A stretch of 64,000 nucleotides of DNA from Diphasiastrum complanatum (GCA_029204225.1 CM055114.1:14250684-14314683); one strand, 5' to 3'; shown: positions 1 through 13,105, numbered from the stretch's first letter. Numbers and translations are program-made. The notes: generated by a model not told the origin, from the letters alone.

Positions 1-305
1 GGAATTCTTTTCAAGTCTTTGAGCGAACATGCGAACACATCTTGGTACTCCTTTAGAAATTCAGTAAATTTTGCTAACTCAGTTTCACCTAGAGACTTTG
101 AAACATGGACAAATCTGCCAGGTGCAAGTTCAATTAGCTCTGTTGAATCTGCTAAAATAATACCTTCCATCTACTAGCCTTCGTATAGCCATGAATTTCA
201 CGCATTGCTGTCTCCACAAATTTATTTTTGTTGATAGCTTGGTCCTTATTTCCAATTCATTTTCGGATTTGTCGAATTCGTCTAATTCATCGTCAACATC
301 TTTAG
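1..305 (-). pseudogene. Ty3/gypsy pol fragment (protease-RT linker)
   Basis: Read on the minus strand, about bases 5-160 encode a stretch containing ELAPGRFVHVSK and then FLKEYQDVFACSLKDL. This matches the linker that precedes the reverse transcriptase in Ty3/gypsy polyproteins, where a 'YKDVFAWS'-like motif is usual. There is a stop in the upstream part and the window edge cuts the RT off. The fragment joins copia sequence near base 305-315. Assignment to gypsy is from the motif alone, so the exact family is unknown. Confidence 0.55.
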
Positions 306-309
306 CATC

Positions 310-914
310 TTGATTAGGGCAAATGTCAACAACACTTCAAGAAGGACAAGGTCAAAGAAGGTGGTGAGGATCAATCCTCACAAGCTGCAACATCCAGTGG
401 CAAGAGGAAGTTGTCAAAGATCAAATGTTTCTTTTGTGGAAAAAAGGGCCACTATGCATCAAACTTTTTCAAGAAGAAGAACCAATCCAAACAAGCTAAC
501 CTTACTAATGAGGAAGAGTGTGAGGGTAATGAGAGTAAAAGAGAGAATTCTTTAATAATGTCTAGTTTTTCATCTTTTCCTTTCAAGAATGAAGAAATAT
601 GGTGGATAGGTAGTGGGGCTAGTTCCCATATGTCTAGTTCTAGAAATTCTTTCACAAGTCTCATGCCATATGTAGGTGCAAAAAGATCAATCTATATTGC
701 TAATGATGTAGAGTGTAGAATTGGAGGAATAGAAAGTATTTCACTGCATGCATCATCATCAAAATCTTTTTGTCTGTATGATGTACTTTATGTGCCTAAA
801 CTAACCAAGAACCTCATTAGTGTAGGACAATTGTTTGATAGTGGATTGGATGTCAAATATCATGCTGACAAGTGTGTAATCTTGAGGGAGAAAGAAGTGA
901 TTGCCACTCAGTAA
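310..914 (+). pseudogene. Ty1/copia gag zinc knuckle-protease fragment (A1)
   Basis: The frame at 411-914 (167 codons) encodes a retroviral-type zinc knuckle and then the copia aspartic protease. The knuckle reads CFFCGKKGHYASNF, so the fourth ligand, normally Cys, is Phe. The protease active site reads WWIGSGASSHM, where the family has D-S-G, so the catalytic Asp is Gly. Both changes would inactivate the protein. The closest relative in the window is the copy at 43327-46240, which keeps Cys and Asp at these places. Upstream gag is missing. Around 903-914 the frame runs directly into the very 3' end of a copia pol gene, so integrase, RT and RNase H have been deleted or the joint is chimeric. 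Confidence 0.85.
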
Positions 915-1791
915 AGTTTTGCTCGAGAAGCAGCGAAGAAGATTGGGGTTAATCCAACTACCCACTTTGAGAGGGAGTTGTAGAACACCTGATTAGACAG
1001 ATCTCAATTCTACTAACAAAGTGGTAGTTTACTTGACAAAGGATGAGAAAGAAATAAACGCGAACTCGAAACATTTCTATTCGTGATCAACCTCAAAGGA
1101 TTCACGAAATTTGTCTTACAGTCAACTCGAAAGATTTGCGAAACAGTTTCTTGTAGAAGCTCGTCATTGAAGCTCGAAAGATTTATGAACATAATCTTGT
1201 CGCAAAATATTTTGTTTCTTGTTCAAATCTCAAATGTCGCAGAATTGTTGCGAACAATTTGCAAAATCTTCTAGATTCTTCTCCAAGGTCGCGAATAATT
1301 TGCAAAATATTTTGAATTTCTTCTTCAAGCTCAAAGTTGTCATCTGTAGCGAACAATTCGCGAAAGACAAAAATGTCGCAAAGAGACAAGTATCGCAAAT
1401 AGTTCGTGAAACACGAAGCTGAGACGAAGAGATGGACTATCGTGAATAATTCGCGAACAGAAATTATTCGACCTTGGAAACAGAGCATCTATTTGAATAT
1501 CAACTATCGTAAACGGTTAGATATCTACTGTTACAACATTAAAAGGCCAAAAGACTTGTAAATAAAAGGCCAAAAGACTTGTCTTGTAGCAATATAAATA
1601 CATGTGCACTACTAGTTGTAACTCACTCAATGAAAGACACAAAGCCAGATAAGACAACAAGAGATGTATATTGATGATTCAGATTCAGAATTATAAATTT
1701 GTTTTTTGATCAATAGTTTTTGTTTGTCTAAAAATTGTCTTAAGTTGTCTCTTAATTCCACATATAATTTCCGCACGCATATTTAATCAGA
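904..1791 (+). mobile_element. copia pol 3' tail and LTR, plus orientation
   Basis: Bases 904-978 match, on the plus strand, the last codons of the RNase H frame seen on the minus strand at 2462-2530. A purine-rich tract (GAGAGGGAGT) then leads to a TG start at 979. The LTR body carries many CGAA and TCGCGAA motifs, a TATA-like ATATAAATAC near 1590, and U5-like sequence ending at or near CA 1790-1791. The 3' end is a guess because no priming site follows. Bases 979-1489 are the inverted copy of 1912-2461. Confidence 0.6.
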
Positions 1792-1911
1792 ACTAATACC
1801 TTTTTATTAGTACATAGATCAAATACAGACCCGATTGAATACACTGATAGTTTGATTTATTCAAACTTTCATCGTGTTCTCTGTGGAAGAATAATTACTA
1901 TTTTTTCTACT

Positions 1912-2461
1912 GATGCTCTATTTTCAAGGTCGAATAATTTTTGTTCGCGAATTATTTGCGACAGTCCATCTCTTCGTCTCAGCTTCGTGTTTTGCAAATT
2001 GTTTGCGACACTTGTCTCTTTGCGACATTTTTGTCTTTCATGAATTGTTCACTACAGATGACAACTTTGAGCTTAAAGAAGAAATTTAGAATAATGCGCG
2101 AATTGTTCGCGACAGTTTCACGACAGGTGATCTTGGAGAAGAATTCAGAAGATTTTACAAATTGTTTGCGACAATTTTGCGACATCCGAGGTTTGAACAA
2201 GAAACAAAATATTTTGTGACATGATTTTGTTCGCAAATCTTTTGAGCTTAAACCAGAAAAACAATGAGCTTCTACAAAAAACTGTTTCGCGAATCTTTTG
2301 CAAATTTTTTGAGTTGACTGCAAGACAAATTTCACGAATCCTTCGAGGTTGATCACGAATAGGAATGTTTCGAGTTTGCGTTCATTTCGTTCTCATCCTT
2401 CGTCAAGTAAACTGTGCACTTTGTTAGTAGAATCGAGATCTGTCTGATCAGGTGTTCTACA
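1912..2461 (-). mobile_element. copia LTR fragment, minus orientation
   Basis: This is the 3' LTR belonging to the minus-strand RT-RNase H fragment beside it. On the minus strand a purine tract (GAGAGAGAGT) precedes TGTAGAACAC at 2461. It aligns with the plus-strand LTR over its first roughly 510-550 bases and then diverges at 1912, just past the shared GAGCATC. Two LTRs therefore face each other around a spacer of about 420 bp. Confidence 0.7.
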
Positions 2462-3400
2462 ACTCTCTCTCAAAGTGGGCAGTTGGATTAACCTGAATCT
2501 TCTTCGCTGCTTCTCGAACAAAGTCTTACTTAGTGGCTTCGTAAAGATATCAGTTGTCATTTTCTCTGTGGGTATGAAGACTGTCTTCAATATCTTCTTC
2601 TTGACTAAGTCCTGAATCACATGATATTTGATAGCTATGTGTTTCGTTTTTGAATGAAATATAGGATCTTTCGTAAGATAGATTGCTGAAGTGTTATCCA
2701 TTAACAAGACATAAGGTTCAAAAATAGATTCATCAAATCCTTTCAACATCTGTTTGATCCAAATCAGCTCATTTTCCATCTTGGCTGCTACTACATATTC
2801 CGCTTCACAGGAAGATTGAGCTATTGTTGTTTGCTTCTTGCTTATCCAGAGTATGGCTGCGCCAGATGCTAGAGTACAACCTCCTGAAATACTTTTGCTA
2901 TCATCCTTCATGGATGCCCAGCTTGCGTCACTTTAAGATTCGATGTGAAATCCAGCTTCCTTCGAATAACACAGTCCATAGTCTTTTGTTTCCTGGAGAT
3001 ATTGTAGTACTCTCTTTGCTAATTTCCAATGCAACAATCCTGGGTTTTGATTATATTGGCTTAGCCTGTTTACTACAAATGCTATATCAGGTTTGGTGTT
3101 GTTTGCTAGATATAACAATGATCCAATCAGCCTACGATAGGGTGTTTTGGCCATCCCTCTTCCTCGAGAGTTTGTGAACAATCTGCCTTGCTCAGTATTG
3201 TTCTAGGTATCATGGGAGTATGCACACCTTTGCATTCGAGCATGTTGAAGTTTTCAATGATCTTTTGAGTGTACTTTTGTTGGTGAAGATAAAACTTACC
3301 ACCTTCAAAGTCTCTCACGATCTGCAAGCCTAGATTTGCAAGCCTAGATCTGCAAGCCTAGATAGATTTTAGCTTCTCCTAGGTCAGCGATCTCAAACAT
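2462..3400 (-). pseudogene. Ty1/copia RT C-terminus and RNase H, broken
   Basis: Minus-strand frames at 3327-3127, 3181-2933 and 2911-2393 together give the end of a copia reverse transcriptase (TPYRRLIGSLLYL, then KPDIAFVVNRLSQY) and the RNase H region (SCEAEY, the DNTSAIYL box, and TDIFTKPLSK at the end). Breaks seen: a frame change around 3130-3180; a TAA at 2933-2935 just before the SDASWAS segment, after which the same frame continues; and a 28-bp gain from a 14-bp triplication at 3321-3362. The polymerase active site lies beyond the left breakpoint near 3400 and is absent. Family: copia, related to family C in this window but not identical. Confidence 0.85.
3321..3362. repeat. 14-bp unit repeated three times
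   Basis: TCTGCAAGCCTAGA occurs at 3321, 3335 (one mismatch) and 3349. In related RT genes the segment is present once. The two extra copies add 28 bp and shift the minus-strand RT frame. Confidence 0.9.
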
Positions 3401-3404
3401 TTCA

Positions 3405-4690
3405 GAAATGTTCCAGCTTGATGTTTCTAATGCCTTCCTCAATGGTTACCTTGAGGAGGAGATCTACATGGAGCAACCACCTGGATCTGTAAAAGTTGAT
3501 GAAGAAACAAAAGTTTGTCTTTTGTTCAAAAGTCTCTATGGACTAAAAACAAGCACCAAGGTCTTGGTATGCAAGGCTCAACTTCTTTCTCATGTTACCC
3601 GAATTTCATCTCAGTGAATATGACCCCTCATTGTATATTAAGTTTGTAAATAACTTTCTATGTAGATGATATCATTCTTTGTAGAAATAATGAGGAGCTA
3701 GTTGAAGAAACTAAATGTGCACTTGGTAGTGAATTTAAGATGCAAGATCTAGGAGTACTTCACTACATTTTAGGCCTAGAAATTGACTTTTGGAAAGATC
3801 ATGCTTTCATAAGTCAAAGTAGATATGCTCATTCCATGCTTAAGAAATTTCAAATGGAAAACTATAAAGGCATAGATACTCCAATGGAGCACATTGTAAA
3901 AGTTCCTATAAGAGAGGATGAAAGATCCTTCAAGGACATCACTCTTTATAGGAGTCTTATTGGCTCTCTTATTTGGTTAGCAATCACGAGGCTTGATCTA
4001 AGTTCTAGTGTGGACAAATTAAGCCAATACATACAGGATACAAAGATATGTCATTGGAGATTGGTAAAAAGAGGCTTGAGATATGTATCTTCTACCTTAG
4101 ACTATGGATTGATCTACAAAGGAGAAGTTCTATCTTTGGTTGCATTTTCAAACTTGGATTTTGCAGGAGACAGAGTGGATAGAAAATCCACAAGTGCTTA
4201 CACGGTTTTCATTGGAGGAAATCTAGTTTCTTGGCTATCAAAGAAGCAAGCAACTATATTATTGTCATCTTGTGAAGCTGAGTACAAAGCTCTTACAACC
4301 ACAACTAAAGAAGCTTTATGGATCAAGAGGCTACTTATGGAGCTAAAGTGTTATGGAGATGAAGACCTTCCACTTGACATTTAGGCCTGCGACATTAAAA
4401 GTCCCGCAAAAAGGCCTGAAGTCCTTTTATTGACTTGTAACTATCAAGAATGATAACATCTCGGCTCAGGCTCTTGCAAACAATCCTGTATTCCATGCAA
4501 GGAGCAAGCACATCGAGGTAGCTCATCACTTTGTAAGAGAGAAAGTAATTGGGAGAGAGATCTTATTGGAGCATGTTGGATCTTCAAATTGTGTTGCAGA
4601 TCTTCTCACAAAGCCATTCTCAAGAATGTATTTGTCAAGATGAGATCTAATCTTGGCCTAATCTCAAAGTCTATGGTGAATATGTAGATA
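3405..4690 (+). pseudogene. Ty1/copia RT-RNase H fragment (A2)
   Basis: The plus strand starts abruptly within RT at [17 protein letters not shown] (3408-3617). After a frame change near 3600-3740 it continues at 3740-4384 with [27 protein letters not shown] and SCEAEYKAL. The region that should hold YVDD reads as a damaged 'FYVDDIIL' at about 3657-3680. An insertion of about 65 bp (roughly 4382-4446) splits the RNase H before the NDNISAQALA box. Coding resemblance resumes to about 4690 (LLEHVGSSNCVADLLTKPF). The N-terminal half of pol is missing because of a head-to-head junction near 3400. Confidence 0.85.
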
Positions 4691-4705
4691 TATTTTAAGG
4701 AGGAG

Positions 4706-4904
4706 TGTGAAAAATGGTAAAACATATCTTCCTATGTTGCTATTCTCACCGTATTTCTTGTAAATATTTTATTGTACATTGAGGTATGTGAATTGAGCAC
4801 ATAACCTTCTAGAATAAGTCAATTTTGAGTTTGGTAGATTCATTTATGATGTCATGCAAAAGATTAGATGACATGCAATGTTAGTGAGGATGCATGCATG
4901 CAAC
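4706..4904 (+). mobile_element. 5' part of A2's 3' LTR, interrupted by B0
   Basis: A purine tract (AAGGAGGAG, 4697-4705) follows the RNase H end and leads to TGTGAAAAATGG at 4706, the expected layout for a 3' LTR start. After 199 bp the sequence switches to the TGTTAAAAATTC start of a family-B LTR at 4905, so B0 probably inserted here. The rest of this LTR was not found downstream. Confidence 0.65.
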
Positions 4905-5525
4905 TGTTAAAAATTCACAATTCTAGCTTGACTAGTTTTGGTCATATGACTTGTAAATAGTTAGATGGTCATGATGTGGCTTGTCACATGTGCCAAATAG
5001 CATAGCATTCCATTCATAAGTATGTTCTCAAGTAGACCTAAGTGTTAGAACCTTTGGAATGAGTCCAAATTATGCTTAGATACAAGGGAGAAAAAATAGG
5101 AGCTATTTTTGGTAATTTTTGCATTGTTGAGGGATCTCCAAGATTCCAACCCTAACTTGGTAGGGATGAAAGATCCACCAAAATTAGCATTAGGGATAGG
5201 TTTAGGGCTACTCATACCTACCCAAAACCGTGATGGATCATGTATATATAGGTGATGATATCTCACCAAAATCAATCAAGAAATTTCATGTTTTTTCTCT
5301 CATAGGATTGAATGTATGTCTGGTGTACAGTACTCAGACTGTGGGAGGCCGTACTTTCACACGTGTGAAGCCTTCTTCAAGGATTTGGGCCATTTAGTGA
5401 GGTTCAAGCATAGATTTTTGATGGATTTTGATGGTTCAACTTGTGCTAATCTTATGAAATCATAATCTATTGTTTCCCTCATCATTTCAAGTGTTTTAGG
5501 ATCCTTATTTGCTGTAATTTTTACA
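4905..5525 (+). mobile_element. 5' LTR of copia family B copy B0 (621 bp)
   Basis: Begins TGTTAAAAATTC and ends ATTTTTACA, followed directly by the priming site. It matches the 682-bp LTRs at 38782-39463 and 61924-62605, but lacks about 61 bp near 5303 (after CTCATA), where the other copies carry the ATGGTGCAATTGC segment. A TATATATA box lies at about 5243-5250. The 5 bp before it are GCAAC; the matching right-hand duplication cannot be tested because B0's 3' end is missing. Confidence 0.9.
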
Positions 5526-5537
5526 TGGTATCAGAGC
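5526..5537 (+). promoter_or_regulatory. Primer-binding site of B0
   Basis: TGGTATCAGAGC directly follows the LTR end. It is the usual plant copia priming site, complementary to the 3' end of initiator Met-tRNA. Confidence 0.9.
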
Positions 5538-6337
5538 ATAAAGGCTGAAATGAGCTAAATCCTTGGTTATCATTCAATTTGATCACAATTTTTGATCTAA
5601 ATCTTGTGTAGATTGGATCTTAGCATCTAGTATTGATTCTAGAACTCAAAGTGAGTCAAATACATTGGAGATTGGTGTTGTGTGACTTCATTTGTAGGTG
5701 TTTAGGTGTCTAAAACTAGAGGCAAAGTTGAATTCAATTCACATTACCAAGATAGCAAGTTTTGCTTGCTCCAAGCATTGATTTCTAAGCGAGTTTTGGA
5801 GGTGATTTCATAGAGGAGGCTTTCTAGCATTCAAGGAGAGGGAAGATCAGAGTTTTGGGGACTCTTCAAGGCTGTTCTAAGGTGTAGTAGGCACCTCCTA
5901 AAGTGATTTAGGTTCAGTCCAACCATTGCTTGACTTATGCACCAAATTAGATCAATTTTTCATCAATTTTGATCATTTTTTTGCTTGTGATTGGATAGTA
6001 GATTGTGTTGCATCCTCATTAAGTTCCATTTAGATCTTTTACAAGTGATTTTGGAAGTATATTAGGTTGCTGAAATTCACTCTTGATCAGATCATTTGGA
6101 AGCTTTAATGTTCTTTATAGAAAGAGGGGCAATTCTACTAGTATTGTCTACTTCAATCAAGCAAGTGCATTGTTTCTAGTATTCTATGATTTGATTTTGT
6201 TAGAGATCATTCTTAGATCTTTATAGGAAGTCTATTACTGATCTTTTCAGGTCCCTAAGAAGTGGGATAAGGTAGACCTTCAATCAAATCAATAGAAAAA
6301 ACCTTCATTTGTGTCAAGTCCTTGATTAGGAGACTAG
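5538..6337 (+). other. Untranslated leader of B0
   Basis: About 800 bp between the priming site and the gag start. It matches the leaders of B1 (37971-38769) and B2 (61113-61911) in inverse orientation. It holds no sizeable open frame and presumably carries packaging signals, which is an inference. Confidence 0.7.
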
Positions 6338-7293
6338 ATGGCATCTATAAATGCATATCTTTTGGATACCAATGAAAGGCTCAACAAAACTAACTATTCC
6401 ATATGGAAAGTTAGAATGGAATCCATCATGATCATGCAAAATCTGATGGAAATTGTAAATGGTAAGGAGGGTGAACCTATTCATCCTCAAGAAAAAGCCA
6501 AATACATCAAGAGGTGCAATGTTGCACTACATTGCATAAAAATGAATGTTGCAAATGAACTCTTAAGAGAGGTAGGAGATTGCACTTCAGCTCAAGATGC
6601 TTGGGAGACTTTGCAAAAGGTCTATGAATCCAAGAACCAAACTATAATGTTATCTTTGAAGAATCAAATCTATAGAAGCTATCAAAAGAAAGGAGAGAGT
6701 GCACATACTTTTGTCCGAAGAGTAAAGGAATTGAACAAAGAGCTAGCCTTTATAGGTGATCCTATCAAGGATGAAGAGCTTGTTCAACTCATATTGAATG
6801 GACTAAGCTTTGAATTTGACAATCTGGTTCAGGGATATGCAATTATGGGTAAGCTACCCATACTTGAAGAACTCCAAGGCACACTCATGGCCGAGAAATC
6901 AAGAAGGAGCCAAATGCAAGAGAGGATGGATAGGCTTTCCATCCAAGGTGGAGATGACCAAGCTCTCTTCACCAAAGGCAAAGGCAAGTCCAAAGGCAAA
7001 GTATCAACATTCAAGAAGTCTACAAAGCTTGAGGATCAAGAAGGACCCTCAAAGGCATCTCCATCAACCACCAAAGTCAAGAAGGACAAATCAAAGGTGA
7101 AGTGCTACTATTGTAGCAAGATGGGGCATTATGCCTCGGAATGCTTCAAGAGGAAGCAAGATCAAAGCCAAGCCAACATGAGAAAAGAGGAGGAGGAGGA
7201 GAGTTCACATGAGGACTCTCTCATGATGTCCATATTTTCTTCAACAAGCTTCAAAGGAGAAGATCTTTGGTGGATTGACTCGGGTGCTAGTTC
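6338..7293 (+). pseudogene. copia family B gag-protease, 3'-truncated (B0)
   Basis: One open frame starts at MASINAYLLDTNERL. It carries the UBN2-type gag domain (WETLQKVYESKNQ, SYQKKGESAHTFV), a basic linker, an intact zinc knuckle (CYYCSKMGHYASEC) and the first residues of the protease active site (WWIDSGASS). At about 7293 homology to B1 and B2 stops and an unrelated tail runs to a stop at 7336. Everything from the protease onward is lost. Compared with B1, the gag part has only scattered substitutions, so the truncation is the main lesion. Confidence 0.9.
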
Positions 7294-9639
7294 ATGGATA
7301 CTAGAGTATATGTCTAACATAACTCAGAAAAAGTAAGAGTCATTCCAGATTCAAGGTCTAGAAATCACTGGTAATTAAAGATGAACGCATACCAAGATGA
7401 CAATCATCTTCAACTATAAAAACTTTAGATTACAATCCAGAATCACATCTAGATACCCAAAGTCTTGCTGAATATCAATCTAGTTATTATTCTTGGATCC
7501 ATTATGATTCGTTATTTAATTGAGCTCTCTGGGATACAATCACTAATGAGCTGAGTCCCTTCCTTAACTAAGGAATACTCTATTCCAAGAATACTGTATA
7601 TCCAATGCACACAATTTTAACTGATGAACCAAAACGATTCACTAATCATGCGTCTTACAAGCAATATAATTCAAAACCACCAGTTTCCGGTGAATCCACA
7701 TCACACTCATCGTTTTACCAATTAACTTCATCTTGGAGTAATCAACTACTCAAGTTAATTGCCAATGATTAAAAAATCTCAAATGTTTAGGTGGAGATCT
7801 TAATTATACTAGTATGACACCACATTTAGATTTTCATCCAAACCATTTATAAGTTAATCCATAAATCTTCCATACAAAGATTTTTAACTCTACAAGTATC
7901 CGTCGAAACAATGATCATATGTTCATGTTCACCGACTAGGTTAAGTGCACCAAATAACTCTAGTAGCCAGGAATACACAGTAGATTTATACAAGATTAAT
8001 CATGCACATATGTGAATAATCTCACTATGACCCAGTACATAAACACATTTTTATCTGGTAGATTCCTCCAGAAGCCACATATGTTACTCACATATCTCAT
8101 TGAGATCTTGTAACTCAGCTACAAAAGATTTTCTATTTCTCATGAGTAAATAACATATCTAGGAAATCTTTGAGATGATGATAATATTCACTCTCAACAG
8201 TTTTCCAATCCAACTTACCTCTGATTACATAATTTCTTCACTAATCAACCCCTCTCTAATCCTAGTACTAAACTAAGATTAGGTTGATCTAATACAGAAC
8301 TCTTAGACTTAAATTATGATCAAACTTACTTCTATTTCAATCAAAATGAAATTAGTAACATTTGATCATTTACTGTACTACTAATAGATAATGATTCAAA
8401 TATAAAAAATATTCTAGATTCAGATTGTTCCCACAATCTTTAGAGAATTTCTCTTATTCAAAAAGTTCCAATTAGGTATCTTACTCTGAATCTATCCGAA
8501 ATTAATTTCAGACCAAATCTCATTTCTATACCACAGTTGGATCTCTTCCGAAAACTATGCAACCTACAAATTTTCAGATAGAATTTTATTCCACCACTTC
8601 ACCTCTCATTTTAAAGAAATTATCAATTTCAATAAAAGCTAATTGGAAAGATGATCTATGAAAATATCCAAATCCAAGAAAAGTCAGTAATAAGTGCATT
8701 CCAATAAAAGATTCACTCTATTACAACCAGGACTTCCGCTTCAAATATTTTCAACCCTAGTGACAGAACTATCATTTCTCTAAAATCCATTTATGCAACA
8801 AGAGATAGTCCAGGTTTAATAAATTGAAATACTTAAACCTTAGAATTTATCTGAATTTCAAGTCTATTCTCACAAGTAGCAATTTATATGACATAACAGT
8901 CTTTCAAAAAAAATAACTTTACACTAGAAAGAATCATATAACTAGTCTGACGTCTATATTTGAGAAATTACTAAGAAGTAAAAGATTAATTAAGAAAACG
9001 AGAAATAGATTTGAGGGTCTCTGATTTTATAAATAATGAGATACCACATTGGGATCTAGATTAAACCTCAAAATTTTTCAAAATACCCCACATTTGATCG
9101 AATGGTTTTCTTTTTTTCCATATTGCAGCTAGGTACTAAAACACACCATTGACCATCAGATCTTTATAGTCCTAGAATTCCCTTTTCAAAATTACTGATA
9201 TCCCAAACCATTAGCTTCCTTCCAGAAAATTCTGAACTGCCTTATTTGATATTCTAGAGGTCCACTGATCTTCTAGCTGTCCTATAACCACTATAGGATA
9301 TTAGCTCTTGTTCCCAAATACTAGAGAATCCATTTTATTTGGATGACTGACATGCCCCATCAGATGAATACCAAAAATCCACACCTGATTTTATGATTTA
9401 GACAGAAGAATTAACATGGTTCAACACTACCATCTGATCCTTATAGGTTAATAATAAGCTTCAAATCCCTCTGGATCCAAGAGTATTAACTCTAGTCAAT
9501 TAACAGATCCAATGTAATCCATATATCAAATTCTACTTCTAACATCAAATTGACATCCAAAATTGTGGATAACTCAATGGTCACAAAGATATTAGTTATG
9601 AATTCAACTAAATGAATCCTAGCTAGGAAATTAATATCT
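7294..9639. other. AT-rich stretch without recognised features
   Basis: About 2.35 kb with no sizeable open frame on either strand that resembles a protein, no LTR ends I could pair, and no simple repeats. It lies between the truncated B0 gag and a degraded copia integrase, so it may be the older remainder of that copia element or of the target. I see nothing that decides this. Confidence 0.4.
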
Positions 9640-9889
9640 GGTATTAAGCAATTATTTACTTGGATTGCTAAAATCCTAATTGCGAAATACATTTCCCGAT
9701 CGCACTTACTGATGTCCACTCTTCTTCCCTCGTCAAAACAGAAATTAGTACAAGATCTGCCTACAATTAGCAAATTCGATACTCCATGTAAAAGTTGTAT
9801 AATCAACCAGCATGCTAGAAGTACTTCCATTTATGATATAGATCTTGTATACATGGACATTTGTATCCCTATGTAGACCATTTTCACAG

Positions 9890-11227
<1,338 letters not shown>

Positions 11228-11228
<1 letters not shown>

Positions 11229-11599
11229 TGGCAGATTAGCCACGACCTAAAATGTATCTGCTAACATCATACCATCAGATCAGATATCTGTACTTCTGGG
11301 TACTTGCATGATCTTAGCTGGTACTCTTTGGAGCGTGAGGGCAAAACGGGTTTTGTTTTGTTCGTATGCCTTTCTCTTGTACTAGACCGCAAAGGAGTCT
11401 TGTTCATGGATCTTTCATGTTCGTGAATTGTTCGTGTTTGTCTCCTTTGACTTTTGTGTTCGCAAACCGTTCGTCTTCGTTTTCTTTGACTTTCATGTTC
11501 GCGAAACTTTTTGTGCTTTGTGTCTCCAGATCTTCGAGTTCGCAAATGTCTTCGTCGGGCTAAGGGCCGAAAGCTAGCAAGGCTTTGTAGTTGGAAACA
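11228..11599 (-). mobile_element. Family C LTR fragment, inverted (C2)
   Basis: On the minus strand the LTR starts TGTTTCCAACTAC at 11599 after the polypurine tract GAGAGAGAGCTAAAG. It matches the first roughly 375 bp of the complete 993-bp LTR at 32365-33357. It stops at 11228 with a few bases of overlap with the plus-strand protease sequence. The last part of this same LTR is found in plus orientation at 14614-14818. Confidence 0.8.
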
Positions 11600-11601
11600 T
11601 T

Positions 11602-13105
11602 TCATTTCTTTAGCTCTCTCTCAAAGCATGATAGTTTTACGATCCCGAGACTGCTCCTTTGTCTCTCAAAGGGTCCTTTGTCCAGGGCTTTGGTGAAGAT
11701 GTCAGTAAGTATTTCTCTCGTTTCGATGAAGGTGGTCTGTAGCATCTTCTTCTCAATTAGATCCCTAATCAAGTGGTACTTGATTGCAATGTGTTCCGTT
11801 CTGGAATGGAACATGGGATCTTTTGTCAGGTGTATTGCAGAGGTGTTGTCCATCTACAAGAACAAAGACTCGTTCCTTGTTTCACCCAATTCCTCCAAAA
11901 CTGCCTTAGCCAAATTAATTCGTTGGCCATCTTCACTACTGCTACGTACTCTGCCTCATAGGATGACTGGGCTACAACGGTCTGCTTCTTGCTAACCCAG
12001 AGAACTGCTGCTCTAGATGCAATGGTGCATCCTCCTGAGACGCTTTTACAATTGTCCTTGAGAGATGTCCAACTAGCATCGTTGTAGGAAAGTATCCTGA
12101 AATCTGCACCATGACAATAACACAAACCATAATCTCTCGTTAATTGAAGATATTGCAAAATTCATTTTGCAATCTTCCAATGTGTCGAGCTTGGATTCGT
12201 ACAAAATTGGCCCATCTTGAATACTACATAAGCAATATCAAGACGTGTGTTGTCTGCAAGGTACATCAGTGATCCTATCAGCTTCCTATAAGGTGTGAGT
12301 TGCATCTGTTCTCTCTCTTCCTCAGTCTTTGGACAATCATCATTCGTCAACACCGTCCCTGTGTTGGAGTGTTCGCTCCTTTGCAGTTCAGCATCCCAAA
12401 GTCCTCTAGGATCTTCTGGGTGTATCTACACTGGTGAAGGTATAACTTATCTCCCTCGTAGTCCCTTTCAATTTGCAAGCCTAGGTAACACCTGGCTTCT
12501 CCTAGATCCACTATCTCGAAATATTTCGAGATGTATGCCTTTACTTCAGCTATTAGTTGCTCACTCCTGCAAAGTATCAGAGTGTCATCCACATACACAG
12601 CCACGATGATGATCTACCCATCTATAACTCTGACATATACAATGGAATCAGCCAATAGAGGCCTGAATCCTAATGATTTCAGGGCTTGATCTTTCTTCTT
12701 GTACCATTGTCGGGCCGATTGTTTCAGACCGTAGATGTTTCTATGCATTTTGCATGCATAGTTAGGAAGTGAATTCGAGACATATCCTAGGGTTGATCCA
12801 TGTAGACCTCTTTGTCTAATTTGCCATGCAGGAAAGCTGTCTTCTCGTCCACAATGTGGATCTTGAGGTCATAAGCTGCTGCATATGCAAATAACAGATG
12901 TAGGGATGAATGTTTGACGATATGAGAGAAGGTTTCAGAGTAGTCAATACCATATTTCTGAGAGAAACCCTTCGCTACCAATCTTGCCTTATATTTTGTG
13001 ATGTTCCCATCTGGTTCGTATTTGAGTTTGAAAACCCATTTGCATTTGACAGTCTTGTGTTTATGTGGTAATGGCTCCACGGTCCATACCTAGTTCTTCC
13101 TCATG
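11602..13105 (-). pseudogene. copia family C RT-RNase H (C2, inverted part)
   Basis: Minus-strand frames at 13080-12787, 12604-12347, 12353-12162, 12158-11826 and 11853-11602 read in order as RT and RNase H. The landmarks are KCKWVFKLKYEPDG, the fingers segment KARLVAKGFSQ, VYVDDTLIL with both catalytic Asp, YRKLIGSLMYLA, SKKQTVVAQSSYEAEY, DNTSAIHL and TDIFTKAL. Several frameshifts separate the pieces. Between 12787 and 12604 the frame is interrupted by stops. It still holds the RT core that C1 lacks, so the two copies are complementary relics of one family. Confidence 0.85.

Noticed and set aside
9492-9830. 112-codon hydrophobic frame on the minus strand
   Set aside because: It is antisense to a degraded copia integrase on the plus strand and has no motif of its own.
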